A DNA stretch of 64,000 nt from Bradyrhizobium sp. CB2312 (GCF_029714425.1 NZ_CP121668.1:7709501-7773500); one strand, 5' to 3'. Positions 25,296 through 34,565 are shown, counted from the first letter of the stretch. Numbers and translations are program-made. The notes: a model not told the origin generated them from the sequence alone.

Positions 25296-26882
25296 TCAAT
25301 AGCCGAGCGCGCAGCCGTCCTTGCGCGGATCGGAACCGCCGGTGAGCGTTCCCTTCTCCCAATCGATCCAGATCGCTTGCGCCCCGCCGAGCGGGCCGAC
25401 CACGCTGGTGGTCTTGTGGCCGAGCTTCTTCAGGCCCTCGACGATATCGGCCGGCACGCTGTCCTCGAGCTGATACTGGCCCTCGTAATGCAGGCCGCGC
25501 GGCATGTCGATCGCCTCCTGCACGTCGCAGCCGTAGTCGAGGACGTTGGTCAGCAGATGAGTCTGGCCGGTCGGCTGGTACTGGCCGCCCATCACTGCGA
25601 ACGACATCGTGGAGCGGCCGCCCTTGGTCAGCAGCCCCGGCATGATCGTGTGCAGCGGGCGCTTGCCGCCTTCGATGCAGTTGGGGTGGCCCGGCTGGAT
25701 GCGGAAGCCGCCGGCGCGGTTCTGGAACAAGACGCCGGTCTTGTTGGAGACGATGGCCGAACCGAACGAATGCGCGACCGAGTTGATGAACGAGCAGACG
25801 TTGCGGTCCTTGTCCACCACGGTGATGTAGATGGTCGAGGGATTCATCGGCGGCGCGACGTTCGGCAGGTCGAGCATGCCGTCCATGCGGATCTTGCTGA
25901 TATACTCGTCGGCAAAGCCCTTCTCGAGCATCTCGGCGACGTTGATCTTCATGTGCTCGGGAGAGGCGACATGCATCTCGCGGTTCATGTAGGCGATGCG
26001 CGCGGCTTCCGCCTCGAGATGGAAGCGCTCGACGCTGACGGGGGCGTATTTGGTCAGGTCGAAGCGCGACAGGATGTTGAGCATCAACAGCGCCGTGACG
26101 CCCGGACCGTTCGGCGGGCACTGCCAGACGTCGTGGCCCTTGTACGTAGTGCCGATCGGCGTCGTGGTCTCGGTGGTGTGCGCGGCGAAATCCTCGAGCG
26201 TGTGGAGGCCCCCGATCGAACGCAGGGTCTCGACCATGTCTTCGGCGACCTCGCCCTTGTAGAAGGCGTCGCGGCCGTCCTTGGCGATCGCGCGCAGCGT
26301 CTTGCCGAGCTCGGCCTGGCGGATGACGTCGCCGGCCACCGGCGGCTTGCCGCCCGGCAGCAGGTAGCGCACGGTGTTGGTGCCGGCCTTGAGCTTCTCG
26401 AACTGGTTCTTCCAGTCAAAGGCAATGCGGGGGGCAACGACGTAACCTTCCTCAGCCGCCTTGATCGCGGGCTGGAGCAGGCGGTCGAAGCCGAACTTGC
26501 CATGGTCGCGCAGCACGGTCGCGAAGCAGTCGATCACGCCGGGGATCGAGACCGCATGCGCCGAGGTCAACGGCACGGAATTGATCTTGCGCTCGAGATA
26601 CCAGTCGGCGTTGGCCGCCTTCGGGGCACGGCCGGAGCCGTTATAGGCGATGATCTTGCCCTCGCCGCGCGGCTGGATCAGCGCAAAGCAGTCGCCGCCG
26701 ATACCGGTCGATTGCGGCTCGATCACGGCGAGAATGGCTGAGCCCGCGACCGCAGCGTCCACCGCCGTGCCGCCCTCGCGCAGCACCTCGATCGCAGCCA
26801 GCGAGGCCTGCGGATGCGAGGTCGCCACCATCGCGTTGGTGGCGTGGACCGTGGACCTGCCCGGGAAGTGGAAGTTTCTCAT
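25296..26882 (-). CDS. Gamma-glutamyltransferase-family Ntn hydrolase
   Basis: This 528-residue self-processing N-terminal-nucleophile hydrolase has family motifs MVATSHPQASLAAIEVLREG, EPQSTGIGGDCFAL and PPNGPGVTALLMLNILS. The autocleavage site is NPSTIYITVVDKD, where the Thr of STIY aligns with the catalytic threonine. No signal peptide is visible, so it is probably cytoplasmic, unlike classical periplasmic Ggt. The TIYITVVD form recalls HpxW-type oxamate amidohydrolases of allantoin catabolism, so that activity is a real alternative. It stands upstream of paoABC, behind a terminator. Confidence 0.88.
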   Translation of the reverse strand: MRNFHFPGRSTVHATNAMVATSHPQASLAAIEVLREGGTAVDAAVAGSAILAVIEPQSTGIGGDCFALIQPRGEGKIIAYNGSGRAPKAANADWYLERKINSVPLTSAHAVSIPGVIDCFATVLRDHGKFGFDRLLQPAIKAAEEGYVVAPRIAFDWKNQFEKLKAGTNTVRYLLPGGKPPVAGDVIRQAELGKTLRAIAKDGRDAFYKGEVAEDMVETLRSIGGLHTLEDFAAHTTETTTPIGTTYKGHDVWQCPPNGPGVTALLMLNILSRFDLTKYAPVSVERFHLEAEAARIAYMNREMHVASPEHMKINVAEMLEKGFADEYISKIRMDGMLDLPNVAPPMNPSTIYITVVDKDRNVCSFINSVAHSFGSAIVSNKTGVLFQNRAGGFRIQPGHPNCIEGGKRPLHTIMPGLLTKGGRSTMSFAVMGGQYQPTGQTHLLTNVLDYGCDVQEAIDMPRGLHYEGQYQLEDSVPADIVEGLKKLGHKTTSVVGPLGGAQAIWIDWEKGTLTGGSDPRKDGCALGY

Positions 26883-27079
26883 CGAATTCTTGCTCTCTTA
26901 AGGCGGTTGGCGCCGGTAGCGCCGTATCGGAAAAACCGGGCCTACATGACACATTCCGGCCCATCCGGGCAATCCTGGCATACCACGGAAATGGCAGCCA
27001 TCCGCTGGGCGTATAGACCTTCTGCCGCCCGCAGCCATGCGGGTTTTCTGGGCGGCGGCCGCCTGCTAAACGAGCCGCC

Positions 27080-27847
27080 ATGATCCACAAGGTCGCCGCC
27101 TTCTACCAATTCGTCGCCCTGCCCGATTACCGCGAGCTGCGAGAGCCGCTGCGCGCGTTCTGCACCGGCCTTGCGCTGAAGGGCAGCGTGCTGCTGGCGG
27201 AGGAAGGCATCAACGGCACGATTGCCGGCGCGCCCGAGGCGATCGACGCCTTCGTCCATGAGCTCGCCCACGGCGCCATGTTCGGCGGCCGGCTGGACGA
27301 TCTCGAACTGAAATTCTCGACTGCGGACGCAATGCCGTTCGGCCGGCTCAAGGTGCGGCTGAAGAAGGAGATCGTCACGCTTGGCGATGCGGCCGCCGAT
27401 CCGACCCGGCAGGTCGGCATCTATGTCGATGCGAACGAATGGAACGCGCTGATCGCGGCGCCCGACACGTTGGTGCTCGACACCCGCAATGCGTTCGAGG
27501 TGGCGATGGGGACGTTCGAGGGCGCGGTCGATCCTGATATCAAGAGTTTTGGCCAGTTCAAGGATTTTGCCGCGCAAAAACTCGATCCCGCAAAGCACCG
27601 GCGCATCGCGATGTTCTGCACTGGCGGCATCCGCTGTGAGAAGGCGAGCGCGCATCTGCTCGCGCGCGGCTTTGCCGAGGTCTATCACCTCAAGGGCGGC
27701 ATCTTGAAATACCTGGAAGAGGTGCCGGAGGCGCAGAGCCGCTGGCGCGGCGAGTGCTTCGTGTTCGACGAGCGCGTCGCGCTCGGCCATGGCTTGAAAG
27801 AATTGGGTCTGCGCCAACGGGACAAGGACGTCACACGTGACGAATGA
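27080..27847 (+). CDS. trhO: tRNA uridine(34) hydroxylase, rhodanese family
   Basis: This 255-residue enzyme makes 5-hydroxyuridine at the wobble position 34 of tRNA using oxygen. It has an N-terminal acylphosphatase-like domain (AAFYQFVALPDYRELREPLR, GSVLLAEEGINGTIAG) and a rhodanese domain (VLDTRNAFEVAMGTFEGAVD) with the reactive cysteine in MFCTGGIRCEKAS. The length matches the YceA/TrhO group. It overlaps slyX by 11 bases, forming a two-gene unit. Confidence 0.93.
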   Translation: MIHKVAAFYQFVALPDYRELREPLRAFCTGLALKGSVLLAEEGINGTIAGAPEAIDAFVHELAHGAMFGGRLDDLELKFSTADAMPFGRLKVRLKKEIVTLGDAAADPTRQVGIYVDANEWNALIAAPDTLVLDTRNAFEVAMGTFEGAVDPDIKSFGQFKDFAAQKLDPAKHRRIAMFCTGGIRCEKASAHLLARGFAEVYHLKGGILKYLEEVPEAQSRWRGECFVFDERVALGHGLKELGLRQRDKDVTRDE

Positions 27848-28055
27848 GATCAAAAATCTGGGCGAGCGCATCGACGCGCTGGAGATGCGCATCGCCTATC
27901 AGGACGACACCATCGAGACGCTGAACCAGACCATCACCGCGCAGTGGAAGCAGATCGACGCGCTGACGCGGAAGGTCGCAGAGCTCGGCGAGCGGCTTCA
28001 GGAGGCCGAAGCCAACGCGCCCGGCCCCGCCAACGAGCGCCCGCCGCATTATTGA
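27837..28055 (+). CDS. slyX: SlyX family protein
   Basis: This 72-residue protein is a predicted coiled coil (ERIDALEMRIAYQDDTIETL, then QWKQIDALTRKVAELGERLQ) with the short C-terminal tail PPHY typical of SlyX. The function is unknown. The GTG start lies inside the end of trhO, an 11-base overlap that implies coupled translation. Confidence 0.9.
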   Translation: MTNEIKNLGERIDALEMRIAYQDDTIETLNQTITAQWKQIDALTRKVAELGERLQEAEANAPGPANERPPHY

Positions 28056-28061
28056 GCGATC

Positions 28062-29963
28062 CTACTCGCCGGCGGCCTTGGGCAGGTTCGCCACCTCGAC
28101 CGACATCATCAACCGGTCGCGCCCGGCTTCCTTCGCCGCATAGAGCGCCTGATCGGCCGCCTCGACGAGGGTGCCGACGCCGGCCGTGCGCTCCAGCGCC
28201 GGACGGCAGGCGGCGCCGCCGAGCGAAGCGGTGACGCGACCAGAGCTGCGATTGGCGCTGTGGACGAGGCCCGCCTCGCGGATGGCTTTCCTGATCCGCT
28301 CGCCGATGCGGGCGCAGCCGGCGGCATCGGTGTTCGGCAGCAACATGGCGAATTCCTCGCCGCCGTAGCGCGCAGCGAGATCGCCGGAGCGCTTCATTTC
28401 GGCGGCGATGAGCTGCGCCACCACGCGCAGGCAGGCGTCCCCGGCGGGATGGCCGTATTCGTCGTTGTAGGCCTTGAAGTGATCGACGTCGATCATCAGC
28501 AGCGCGAGGCTGGAGCGGTCGCGATAGGCGCGCGCCCATTCGTCGCTGAGCCGCTCGTCGAAACGGCGGCGATTGGCGAGCCCGGTGAGGCTGTCCTCGA
28601 TCGCGAGGGTCTCGAGCCGGGTCTCCAGCTTCTTCTGCTCGGTGATGTCGCGCGATATCGCGACCACGCCGTCGACGCGGCCGTTGTCCCTGCGCGTCAC
28701 CCGCATGGTCGATTCGAGCCAGACCTCGCCTGTCTTGCGGTGCGAGTTGCGATAGGTGACCCGCGCCTCCTCCTTCTCGCCGCGCTTCATGGCATCGACG
28801 AGGGCCTGAACCTGCGCCAGGTCGTCCGCATGGATGCCCGCGAGCGCCGGCGTTCCGATCAGCTGGTTGGCGCGCCAGCCGACGACACGGATCGAGGACG
28901 GAGAGACGTAGCGCAGCCGCTCGTCGAGCCCGATGCTGGTGACCATGTCGCTGGAGCCTTCGGCGAGCAGACGGAAATGGGCTTCCTTCTCGACCAGGGC
29001 GGCAGCCATGCTCTGGCCCCGCTGCAACTGCCGCACCAGCACCGCGCCGATGATCGCGATCAGGATGACCAGCGCGAGCACGTAGAGCATGCGGGAGATC
29101 GCCGCCGCGCGCCAGGGCGCCAGCAGCTCGTCCTTGTCGACCGTCGCGAGCAGGACGAGCGGGTAGCGCCCGCTGCGCTTGAAGAAGCTGACGCGGTCGG
29201 CGCCGTCCAGCGGCGATTTGAAATGATAGGCGCCGGCCGGCCGTTGCAGACTGGCGTCGCGGAACAGCGGGGTGTCACCGACGCTGCGGCCGACGAACTT
29301 TTCGTTGTGCGGGTTGCGCGCGATGATCGTGCCGTCGCCATGCATCAAGGCCACGGAGCTGTTGCGACCGATCTCGAACTGCTCGTAGAAGTGCGACAGA
29401 TAGCGCGAGCTGATGGTCGCGAGCACGACGCCACCGAAGCTGCCGTCCGTGTTGTTGAAGCGGCGCGACACGGTCACGACCCATTCGCCGTCGAGCTGGC
29501 TCTTCACGGGATGGCCGACAAAGGGCTCACGCTTCGGCGAGAGCTGATGATGACGGAAGAACGCATCGTCGCTGAGCGTCGAGGAGATCGTGCCGGGCGA
29601 AGTCAGCCAGTTGCCCTGGTCGTCGCTGATGGCGAGGCTGTGGACGCGCTCCATCGCCTTCTTGCGCGCCTCCAGCAGGCTTCTGAGCTTGGCGATCGTG
29701 GCCGGCTCGGTGCCGTCCATCTCCAGTCGGCTGACGACGCCGACGACGCCGGAATCCAGGAGATCGAGACTGTCCTCGGCATGCTGGGTCAGCGAGCGCG
29801 CGACATTCGCCATCTCGGTCTCGGCGCCCTTGAGCACCGCATCGCGCGCGGCCCATTCGCGCCAGCCGCTGACGCCGAGGATGGTCGCGCAAGTGAGCAC
29901 GACGAAAGCCGCCGCGCGCAGTGGCAGGCGGCTCCATCCGGCTCTTTGGGCAACGGCGTTCAT
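28062..29963 (-). CDS. Membrane diguanylate cyclase with Cache and PAS sensor domains
   Basis: This 633-residue protein probably makes c-di-GMP. Order: membrane helix (about 16-34), a periplasmic double-Cache sensor region (about 38-280, with VTVSRRFNNTDGSFGGVVLA), a second helix (MLYVLALVILIAIIGAVLV), a PAS domain with its C-terminal cap (ISRDITEQKK), then GGDEF (about 455-625). The active-site motif is GGEEF, and RSGD five residues upstream is an intact inhibitory RxxD site. Catalysis and product inhibition should both work. The sensed ligand is unknown; such Cache domains often bind amino acids or organic acids. Confidence 0.93.
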   Translation of the reverse strand: MNAVAQRAGWSRLPLRAAAFVVLTCATILGVSGWREWAARDAVLKGAETEMANVARSLTQHAEDSLDLLDSGVVGVVSRLEMDGTEPATIAKLRSLLEARKKAMERVHSLAISDDQGNWLTSPGTISSTLSDDAFFRHHQLSPKREPFVGHPVKSQLDGEWVVTVSRRFNNTDGSFGGVVLATISSRYLSHFYEQFEIGRNSSVALMHGDGTIIARNPHNEKFVGRSVGDTPLFRDASLQRPAGAYHFKSPLDGADRVSFFKRSGRYPLVLLATVDKDELLAPWRAAAISRMLYVLALVILIAIIGAVLVRQLQRGQSMAAALVEKEAHFRLLAEGSSDMVTSIGLDERLRYVSPSSIRVVGWRANQLIGTPALAGIHADDLAQVQALVDAMKRGEKEEARVTYRNSHRKTGEVWLESTMRVTRRDNGRVDGVVAISRDITEQKKLETRLETLAIEDSLTGLANRRRFDERLSDEWARAYRDRSSLALLMIDVDHFKAYNDEYGHPAGDACLRVVAQLIAAEMKRSGDLAARYGGEEFAMLLPNTDAAGCARIGERIRKAIREAGLVHSANRSSGRVTASLGGAACRPALERTAGVGTLVEAADQALYAAKEAGRDRLMMSVEVANLPKAAGE

Positions 29964-30136
29964 GCGGCAGAGATCTCCGATCGCCGGGAACCTCTGCCGC
30001 TTCTGTTATTGAACTCTGAAACGATTGGCGGAATACGCCGCCATACCCCCGGTTTCCCGTAGTCGTACGGACACCGGGATCGATGCATCGCTAACAAGAC
30101 ATTAGCGAACCTATCGGAATCCGGCGCCCCTCCCCG

Positions 30137-30427
<291 letters not shown>

Positions 30428-30458
30428 TCAGGGGCGATAACCTGCTTCAGGACCATTC

Positions 30459-31493
30459 GTGCCCCAGTCTGCGACGAAACCTTTCATCGACGTCCTCTCC
30501 GGCCACCGCCAAGCCATCCCACCCATGTGGATGATGCGGCAGGCCGGCCGTTACTTGCCGGAATACCGCGAGGTGCGCGCCAAGGCCGGCGGCTTCCTCG
30601 ATCTCTGCTTCAACCCTGAGCTTGCCGCCGAAGTGACGCTGCAACCGATCCGCAGGTTCGGCTTCGATGCGGCGATCATCTTCTCGGACATCCTCGTCAT
30701 CCCCTACGCGCTCGGCCGCTCGGTGCGTTTCGAGGTCGGCGAAGGTCCGCGGCTCGAGCCGCTGGATGATCCGGCGAAAGTCGCAACGCTCGCCGCGCAC
30801 GCGGACCTCGGCAAGCTCACGCCGGTGTTCGAGGCGCTCAAGCTCGTGCGCGGCGCGCTCGATGCGAAGACCGCGCTGATCGGCTTCTGCGGCGCGCCGT
30901 GGACGGTTGCGACCTACATGGTCGCGGGCCACGGCACGCCCGACCAGGCGCCGGCCCGGATGATGGCCTACCGGCATCCGGAAGCGTTTGCGAAGATCAT
31001 CGACGTGCTGGTCGAGAGTTCGATCGCATATCTGCTGAAGCAGCTCGAAGCCGGCGCCGACGCGTTGCAGATCTTCGACACCTGGGCCGGCGTGCTGCCG
31101 CCGGCCGAGTTCGCGCGCTGGTCGACCGAGCCGACGCGGCGCATCGTCGCGGGCGTGCGCGCAAAGGTGCCGGATGCGAAGATCATCGGCTTTCCCCGCG
31201 GCGCTGCTGCGCAATTGCCTAGTTACGTCGAGGCGACCGGCGTCAACGCCGTCAGCATCGATTGGACCGCGGAGCCGGTCTTCATCCGCGAGCGCGTGCA
31301 GAGCCGTGTCGCTGTCCAGGGCAATCTCGACCCGCTGGTGCTGATCTCAGGCGGGGCCGCGCTCGACCGCGCCGTCGACAACGTGCTGGCGAACTTTGCG
31401 CAAGGGCGGCTGATCTTCAATCTCGGCCACGGCATCCAGCCGGAGACGCCGATCGCCCATGTCGAGCAGATGATCAGGCGGGTGCGGGGGTAA
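30459..31493 (+). CDS. hemE: Uroporphyrinogen decarboxylase
   Basis: This 344-residue cytoplasmic enzyme removes four carboxyl groups from uroporphyrinogen III to give coproporphyrinogen III in heme synthesis. Signatures include [20 protein letters not shown] (the substrate-binding arginines), [14 protein letters not shown] with the catalytic aspartate, [14 protein letters not shown], and the C-terminal [12 protein letters not shown]. The GTG start has AGGA upstream and gives the expected N-terminus. The HemC-like gene is convergent downstream. Confidence 0.96.
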   Translation: MPQSATKPFIDVLSGHRQAIPPMWMMRQAGRYLPEYREVRAKAGGFLDLCFNPELAAEVTLQPIRRFGFDAAIIFSDILVIPYALGRSVRFEVGEGPRLEPLDDPAKVATLAAHADLGKLTPVFEALKLVRGALDAKTALIGFCGAPWTVATYMVAGHGTPDQAPARMMAYRHPEAFAKIIDVLVESSIAYLLKQLEAGADALQIFDTWAGVLPPAEFARWSTEPTRRIVAGVRAKVPDAKIIGFPRGAAAQLPSYVEATGVNAVSIDWTAEPVFIRERVQSRVAVQGNLDPLVLISGGAALDRAVDNVLANFAQGRLIFNLGHGIQPETPIAHVEQMIRRVRG

Positions 31494-31526
31494 ATGGCGG
31501 GTGCTTAGGGCGCCGACCCTTCCACG

Positions 31527-31613
31527 TCGTCATGGCCGGGCCTGTCCCAGCCATCCACGCCTAACCACTCGGTACCAAGAACGTGGATGCCCGGGACAAG
31601 CCCGGGCATGACG
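31527..31613. repeat. Palindromic repeat, family B
   Basis: CGTCATGGCCGGGCCTGTCC at the left is mirrored by GGGACAAGCCCGGGCATGACG at the right, with the inner pair CCATCCACG/CGTGGATG. It lies between the convergent hemE and hemC-like genes. Confidence 0.9.
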
Positions 31614-31770
31614 GCCTCTTGTGGGCGGCTCAAACGAGAATCGTGAAAACAACCCCATGCACAGTAGGGAAGCAGTTGGACTTCCTTGCGAATTCCTATA
31701 ATCCGAAATCCTGCTTGACCCGTCGGGCAAAACAGGTGCATGATGGCATCATCACAGCGCTGCCCCCTCG

Positions 31771-32763
31771 TCATTGCGGCCGGCTGCGCTCGATGATCTC
31801 CGCCGCACCCTTCCCCAGGAGATCCAGTCCCACCGTACGGCCGAGCTCACGCGGACGATTGGCGGGCCCTGTGTGTGAGGCTTCGATGATGGTGTTGCCG
31901 GAGAGGTCGAGCACGGAGGCGGTGAGCGACATCTGATCGCCTGCGATGGTCGAGAAGCCCGCGACCGGCGAATTGCAGTGGCCGTTGAGGACCCACAGCA
32001 CCTCGCGCTCGGCGTCGGCAGAGGCGTGCGCAGCGGGATCGTCGATCGATGAAAGAATTTGCCTCGTCTGCCAGTCCTGCGCGGCGCATTCGACCGCGAC
32101 GATGCCCTGCCCCGCCGCGGGCAGCATCTCCGCCGCGGTGAACTCGTAGGCGATGCGATGCGCAAGACCGACGCGGTCGAGACCCGAGCGCGCCATGATC
32201 AGCGCGTCCGCGGGTCCAACGGCACCGCCATCCGGCAGGCGCTGTTTCTCGCCATTGTCGAGCTTTCGCACGCGCGTATCGGCGGCGCCGCGGAAGTGGA
32301 TCACCTCGACATCGGGAAACAACCGTCGCGCATAGGCTGCGCGCCGGACGGCGTTGGTGCCAATTTTAAAGCCCTTGCCGCGGGACTGGCGCAGTGCGTC
32401 CAGCGTCACGCCCTCGCGCACCACCAGCGCATCGGCGGGCTGATCCCGCGACAGCGTGGCGCCGATGACGAGGCCCGGCGTGTCTTCATTGCCCGGCATG
32501 TCCTTCAGCGAATGCATCGCGGCCTGGAGTTCCCCTGACAGCACGGCGGCGCGGATCTGCGCCACGAAAGCACCGCCCTTGCCGCCATGCGGCAGCAGCT
32601 TGCTGGTCTGGTCGAGATCACCCGTGGTGTCGAACTTGACGATCTCGACATCGAGATCGGGCATGGCGGCGGTCAGGCGGCGCGCAATCTCTTCCGTCTG
32701 CGCCAGCGCCATCGCGCTCTTGCGGGTACCGATCCGTAGTCGAATAGCCAAGCCGTTCTCCAT
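31771..32763 (-). CDS. hemC: Hydroxymethylbilane synthase (porphobilinogen deaminase), divergent
   Basis: This 330-residue protein of the HemC family joins four porphobilinogens into hydroxymethylbilane. Conserved parts are RIGTRKSAMALAQTEEIARR, the KFDTTGD region, AAMHSLKDMP (catalytic aspartate) and NGHCNSPVAGF, whose cysteine would hold the dipyrromethane cofactor. Several normally strict positions differ: FVAQIR for FVKELE, GTNAVRRAA for GTSSLRRQ, and FRGAADTRVRKL for RGNVxTRLRKL. It may therefore be a second, diverged copy. I prefer the ATG at 32763 over one 33 bases upstream. Confidence 0.85.
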   Translation of the reverse strand: MENGLAIRLRIGTRKSAMALAQTEEIARRLTAAMPDLDVEIVKFDTTGDLDQTSKLLPHGGKGGAFVAQIRAAVLSGELQAAMHSLKDMPGNEDTPGLVIGATLSRDQPADALVVREGVTLDALRQSRGKGFKIGTNAVRRAAYARRLFPDVEVIHFRGAADTRVRKLDNGEKQRLPDGGAVGPADALIMARSGLDRVGLAHRIAYEFTAAEMLPAAGQGIVAVECAAQDWQTRQILSSIDDPAAHASADAEREVLWVLNGHCNSPVAGFSTIAGDQMSLTASVLDLSGNTIIEASHTGPANRPRELGRTVGLDLLGKGAAEIIERSRPQ

Positions 32764-32862
32764 CCAGGACGCGTGTCGCGTGCGCGAGCGCGTCATTGCC
32801 CATACGACAGGTTCAGGCCGGATGGTAGATGGCTGCTGCGCTCGCGGCGAACATTAGCACAA

Positions 32863-33453
32863 TCATGCGGAGAGACGCAGCGCCTCGACCAGCGATCGGA
32901 ACGCACGGGCATATTCCGCGCCCGCCCTTGCGATGTCGGCGCGCCCGGCGCAGGCGACCGCGGCCTCCGTCACCGCGCCGAGCAGCAGGCGCGCCAGCGG
33001 CTCGACCGGCTGGCGTGCGATCAGGCCGGCCTCCATCGCAGCGGAGAGCGCGCGCGGCATCTTGCCGCCAAAATGCTGCGCGTCGATTTCGCGCCAGCGC
33101 TCCCAGCCGAGCACGGCCGGGCCGTCGCGCAAGATGATCTGGCCGGTCGGCCCCTTGGCGGTCGCGGCAAAATAATGCTGGGTGCCGGCCACCATCGCGG
33201 CGAGCACGTCCTTCTCGGCGCGCGCGGCGCTGTCGATCTCGGCGACGAGATCACGCGAGACCAGATCGAACACCGCCTCGAACACCGCCTCCTTGGTCCT
33301 GAAGTGATGATAGACCGCGCCCTTGGCGATGCCGGCGCCCTCCGCAATCTCGTCCATGGTGGTGGCGGCAAAGCCGTGCGTTCCGAACAGCCGGCGCGCC
33401 ACCGCCAGGATCGCCTCCGTCGTCGCCGCCCGCCGCTCCGCCTGTTTTGCCAT
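32863..33453 (-). CDS. TetR family transcriptional regulator
   Basis: This 196-residue protein has a clear TetR DNA-binding domain (TTEAILAVARRLFGTHGFAA, then IAKGAVYHHFRTKEAVFEAV, about residues 10-58) and a helical effector domain. It is divergent from a SnoaL-like gene, and the region between holds a strong promoter overlapped by a 32-bp palindrome of the type TetR proteins bind. The likely job is repression of that gene and perhaps of itself. The ligand is unknown. Confidence 0.9.
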   Translation of the reverse strand: MAKQAERRAATTEAILAVARRLFGTHGFAATTMDEIAEGAGIAKGAVYHHFRTKEAVFEAVFDLVSRDLVAEIDSAARAEKDVLAAMVAGTQHYFAATAKGPTGQIILRDGPAVLGWERWREIDAQHFGGKMPRALSAAMEAGLIARQPVEPLARLLLGAVTEAAVACAGRADIARAGAEYARAFRSLVEALRLSA

Positions 33454-33518
33454 GGGTCTCGTCTATTGCGTGATGGGTTGAAGTCGAAGTGAGTCCGGCT
33501 GCGAGCGACAGTTTTCCA

Positions 33519-33670
33519 TTCCCTCCCCCCTTGCGGGGGAGGGGCAGGGAGAGGGGTACCACACGAGGACTCCATCAAGGGCGCACCCGCCTGAGTGCAT
33601 CATCACCAACAACTGGCGCTCTTTGCTGGGCTACCCCTCTCCCTAGCCCTCCCCCGCAAGGGGGAGGGAA
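33519..33670. repeat. Large inverted repeat, CCCTCCCCC-GCAA-GGGGGAGGG family (family E)
   Basis: The arm at 33519-33558 (TTCCCTCCCCCCTTGCGGGG and on) is nearly complementary to 33632-33670, and each arm is itself a hairpin around TTGCGG/CCGCAA. The loop between is about 73 bases. A related element lies at 36670-36788. It separates the TetR gene from its presumed operator. Confidence 0.85.
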
Positions 33671-33740
33671 CGCACCGTCGCTGGAGCGCCAGCTGCGTCT
33701 CACTCATCTGGCTGTAATCGAATTCTCCGCGGGTCACCAG

Positions 33741-33769
33741 TTGACTTTTCGACTGTCGGTCGGTATTTA
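33741..33769 (+). promoter_or_regulatory. Sigma-70-type promoter of the SnoaL-like gene
   Basis: TTGACT (33741-33746) and TATTTA (33764-33769) are separated by exactly 17 bases. The start codon is 35 bases beyond the -10. The 32-bp palindrome starts in the spacer and covers the -10. Confidence 0.75.
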
Positions 33770-33782
33770 CCGACCATCAGTC
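33751..33782. promoter_or_regulatory. Predicted TetR operator, 32-bp palindrome
   Basis: The arms 33751-33765 and 33768-33782 are complementary at 13 of 15 positions around TT; the core is GGTCGGTA-TT-TACCGACC. A second overlapping half-site pair, ACCGAC-N5-GTCGGT, runs to 33785. It covers the -10 of the promoter, so a bound TetR dimer (or pair) would block transcription. Confidence 0.78.
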
Positions 33783-33804
33783 GGTTTTAGTCGTGAGGTG
33801 TGCC

Positions 33805-34170
33805 ATGCCGAGCCGTGACGTCGTCGAAGCCTTTGCGCAGCGGCTGGAGAATGGGGATTTCGTCGGGGCGATCGAGCAATTCTACACGCCCGATGCCGCC
33901 ACTTACGAGAACAACGCGGCCCCGACGGTCGGGCGGGACAAGCTGGCAGCGAAGGAGCGCGGCGTGCTGGCCGCTTTCAAGGAGGTCAAGGCCATCCGGG
34001 TCGGGCCGAGCCTGATCCAGGGCGACATTGTCGCCTCGCGCTGGATCTTCAGCTTCACCAATGCCGAAGGCATCACGCGCACGCTGGAAGAGATCGCCTG
34101 GCAGACCTGGCGCGGCGATGAGCTGATCGAGGAGCGGTTCTATTACGACCCGAAGCAGCTGGGGCGGTGA
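33805..34170 (+). CDS. SnoaL-like (NTF2-fold) protein
   Basis: This 121-residue protein has the SnoaL/NTF2-like cone fold pattern: VEAFAQRLENGDFVGAIEQF, then TPDAATYENN and the C-terminal EEIAWQTWRGDELIEERFYY. Members are small hydrolases, isomerases or ligand-binding proteins. The ATG at 33805 has GAGG upstream. It is driven by a promoter overlapped by the predicted TetR operator, so it is probably induced by the TetR ligand. The reaction is unknown. Confidence 0.88.
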   Translation: MPSRDVVEAFAQRLENGDFVGAIEQFYTPDAATYENNAAPTVGRDKLAAKERGVLAAFKEVKAIRVGPSLIQGDIVASRWIFSFTNAEGITRTLEEIAWQTWRGDELIEERFYYDPKQLGR

Positions 34171-34360
34171 CGGGCCTCGGCTCTCGTGCATCGGCCCGGA
34201 TGCAGAGCTCATCGACGGAAGCGAGCACCTCCGCAGCGCATACGCCGTGTCATCAGGAGATTGGGTGCCGGTGCGGCCCGACGGTTACATTGGCGCCTTC
34301 GTGGGCTCGCAGCAGAGCGATGCGCTCGCGCATTTCCTGGCCGAACAGGGTCTCCCGGAC

Positions 34361-34490
34361 ACCGGTGTCATCGCCCGCGAAGGCGGGCGATCCAGTATTC
34401 CGAAACAGATGTGATTGGTCCGATGGGCGGCGGCGTACTGGATACCCCGCCCCCGTGCGCAATTGCGCACTAGGCGGGGCATGACAGCGG
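34361..34490. repeat. Dispersed intergenic repeat, TCATCGCCCGCGAAGGCGGG type (family F)
   Basis: It begins GTGTCATCGCCCGCGAAGGC, includes CGATCCAGTATTCCG and TACTGGATACCCCGCC, and ends GGCGGGGCATGACA. Internal hairpins are CGCCCGC/GCGGGCG and GGCGGGG/CCCCGCC; the latter encloses the palindrome TGCGCAATTGCGCA. I recall this block from many Bradyrhizobium intergenic regions; only one copy is in this window. Confidence 0.7.
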
Positions 34491-34511
34491 AGATGGTTGC
34501 GATCCTTCCCA

Positions 34512-34529
34512 GCGTTACAGCCGTAACGC
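34512..34529. promoter_or_regulatory. Inverted repeat GCGTTAC-AGCC-GTAACGC
   Basis: Perfect 7-base arms with a four-base spacer lie 147 bases before the GGDEF-EAL start. It could be an operator; the protein is unknown. Confidence 0.45.
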
Positions 34530-34544
34530 GCGGGCGCCGCATTT

Positions 34545-34565
34545 GTATCGATTTGTTATCGATAC
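34545..34565. promoter_or_regulatory. Inverted repeat GTATCGAT-TTGTT-ATCGATAC
   Basis: Perfect 8-base arms with a five-base spacer lie 111-131 bases before the GGDEF-EAL start, in an AT-rich patch just after another palindrome. The shape fits a dimeric repressor site. Confidence 0.55.

Noticed and set aside
33519..33670. Possible CRISPR or attachment site at the large inverted repeat
   Set aside because: There are only two inverted arms, no regular spacers, and the same element recurs at 36670-36788 as a dispersed repeat.
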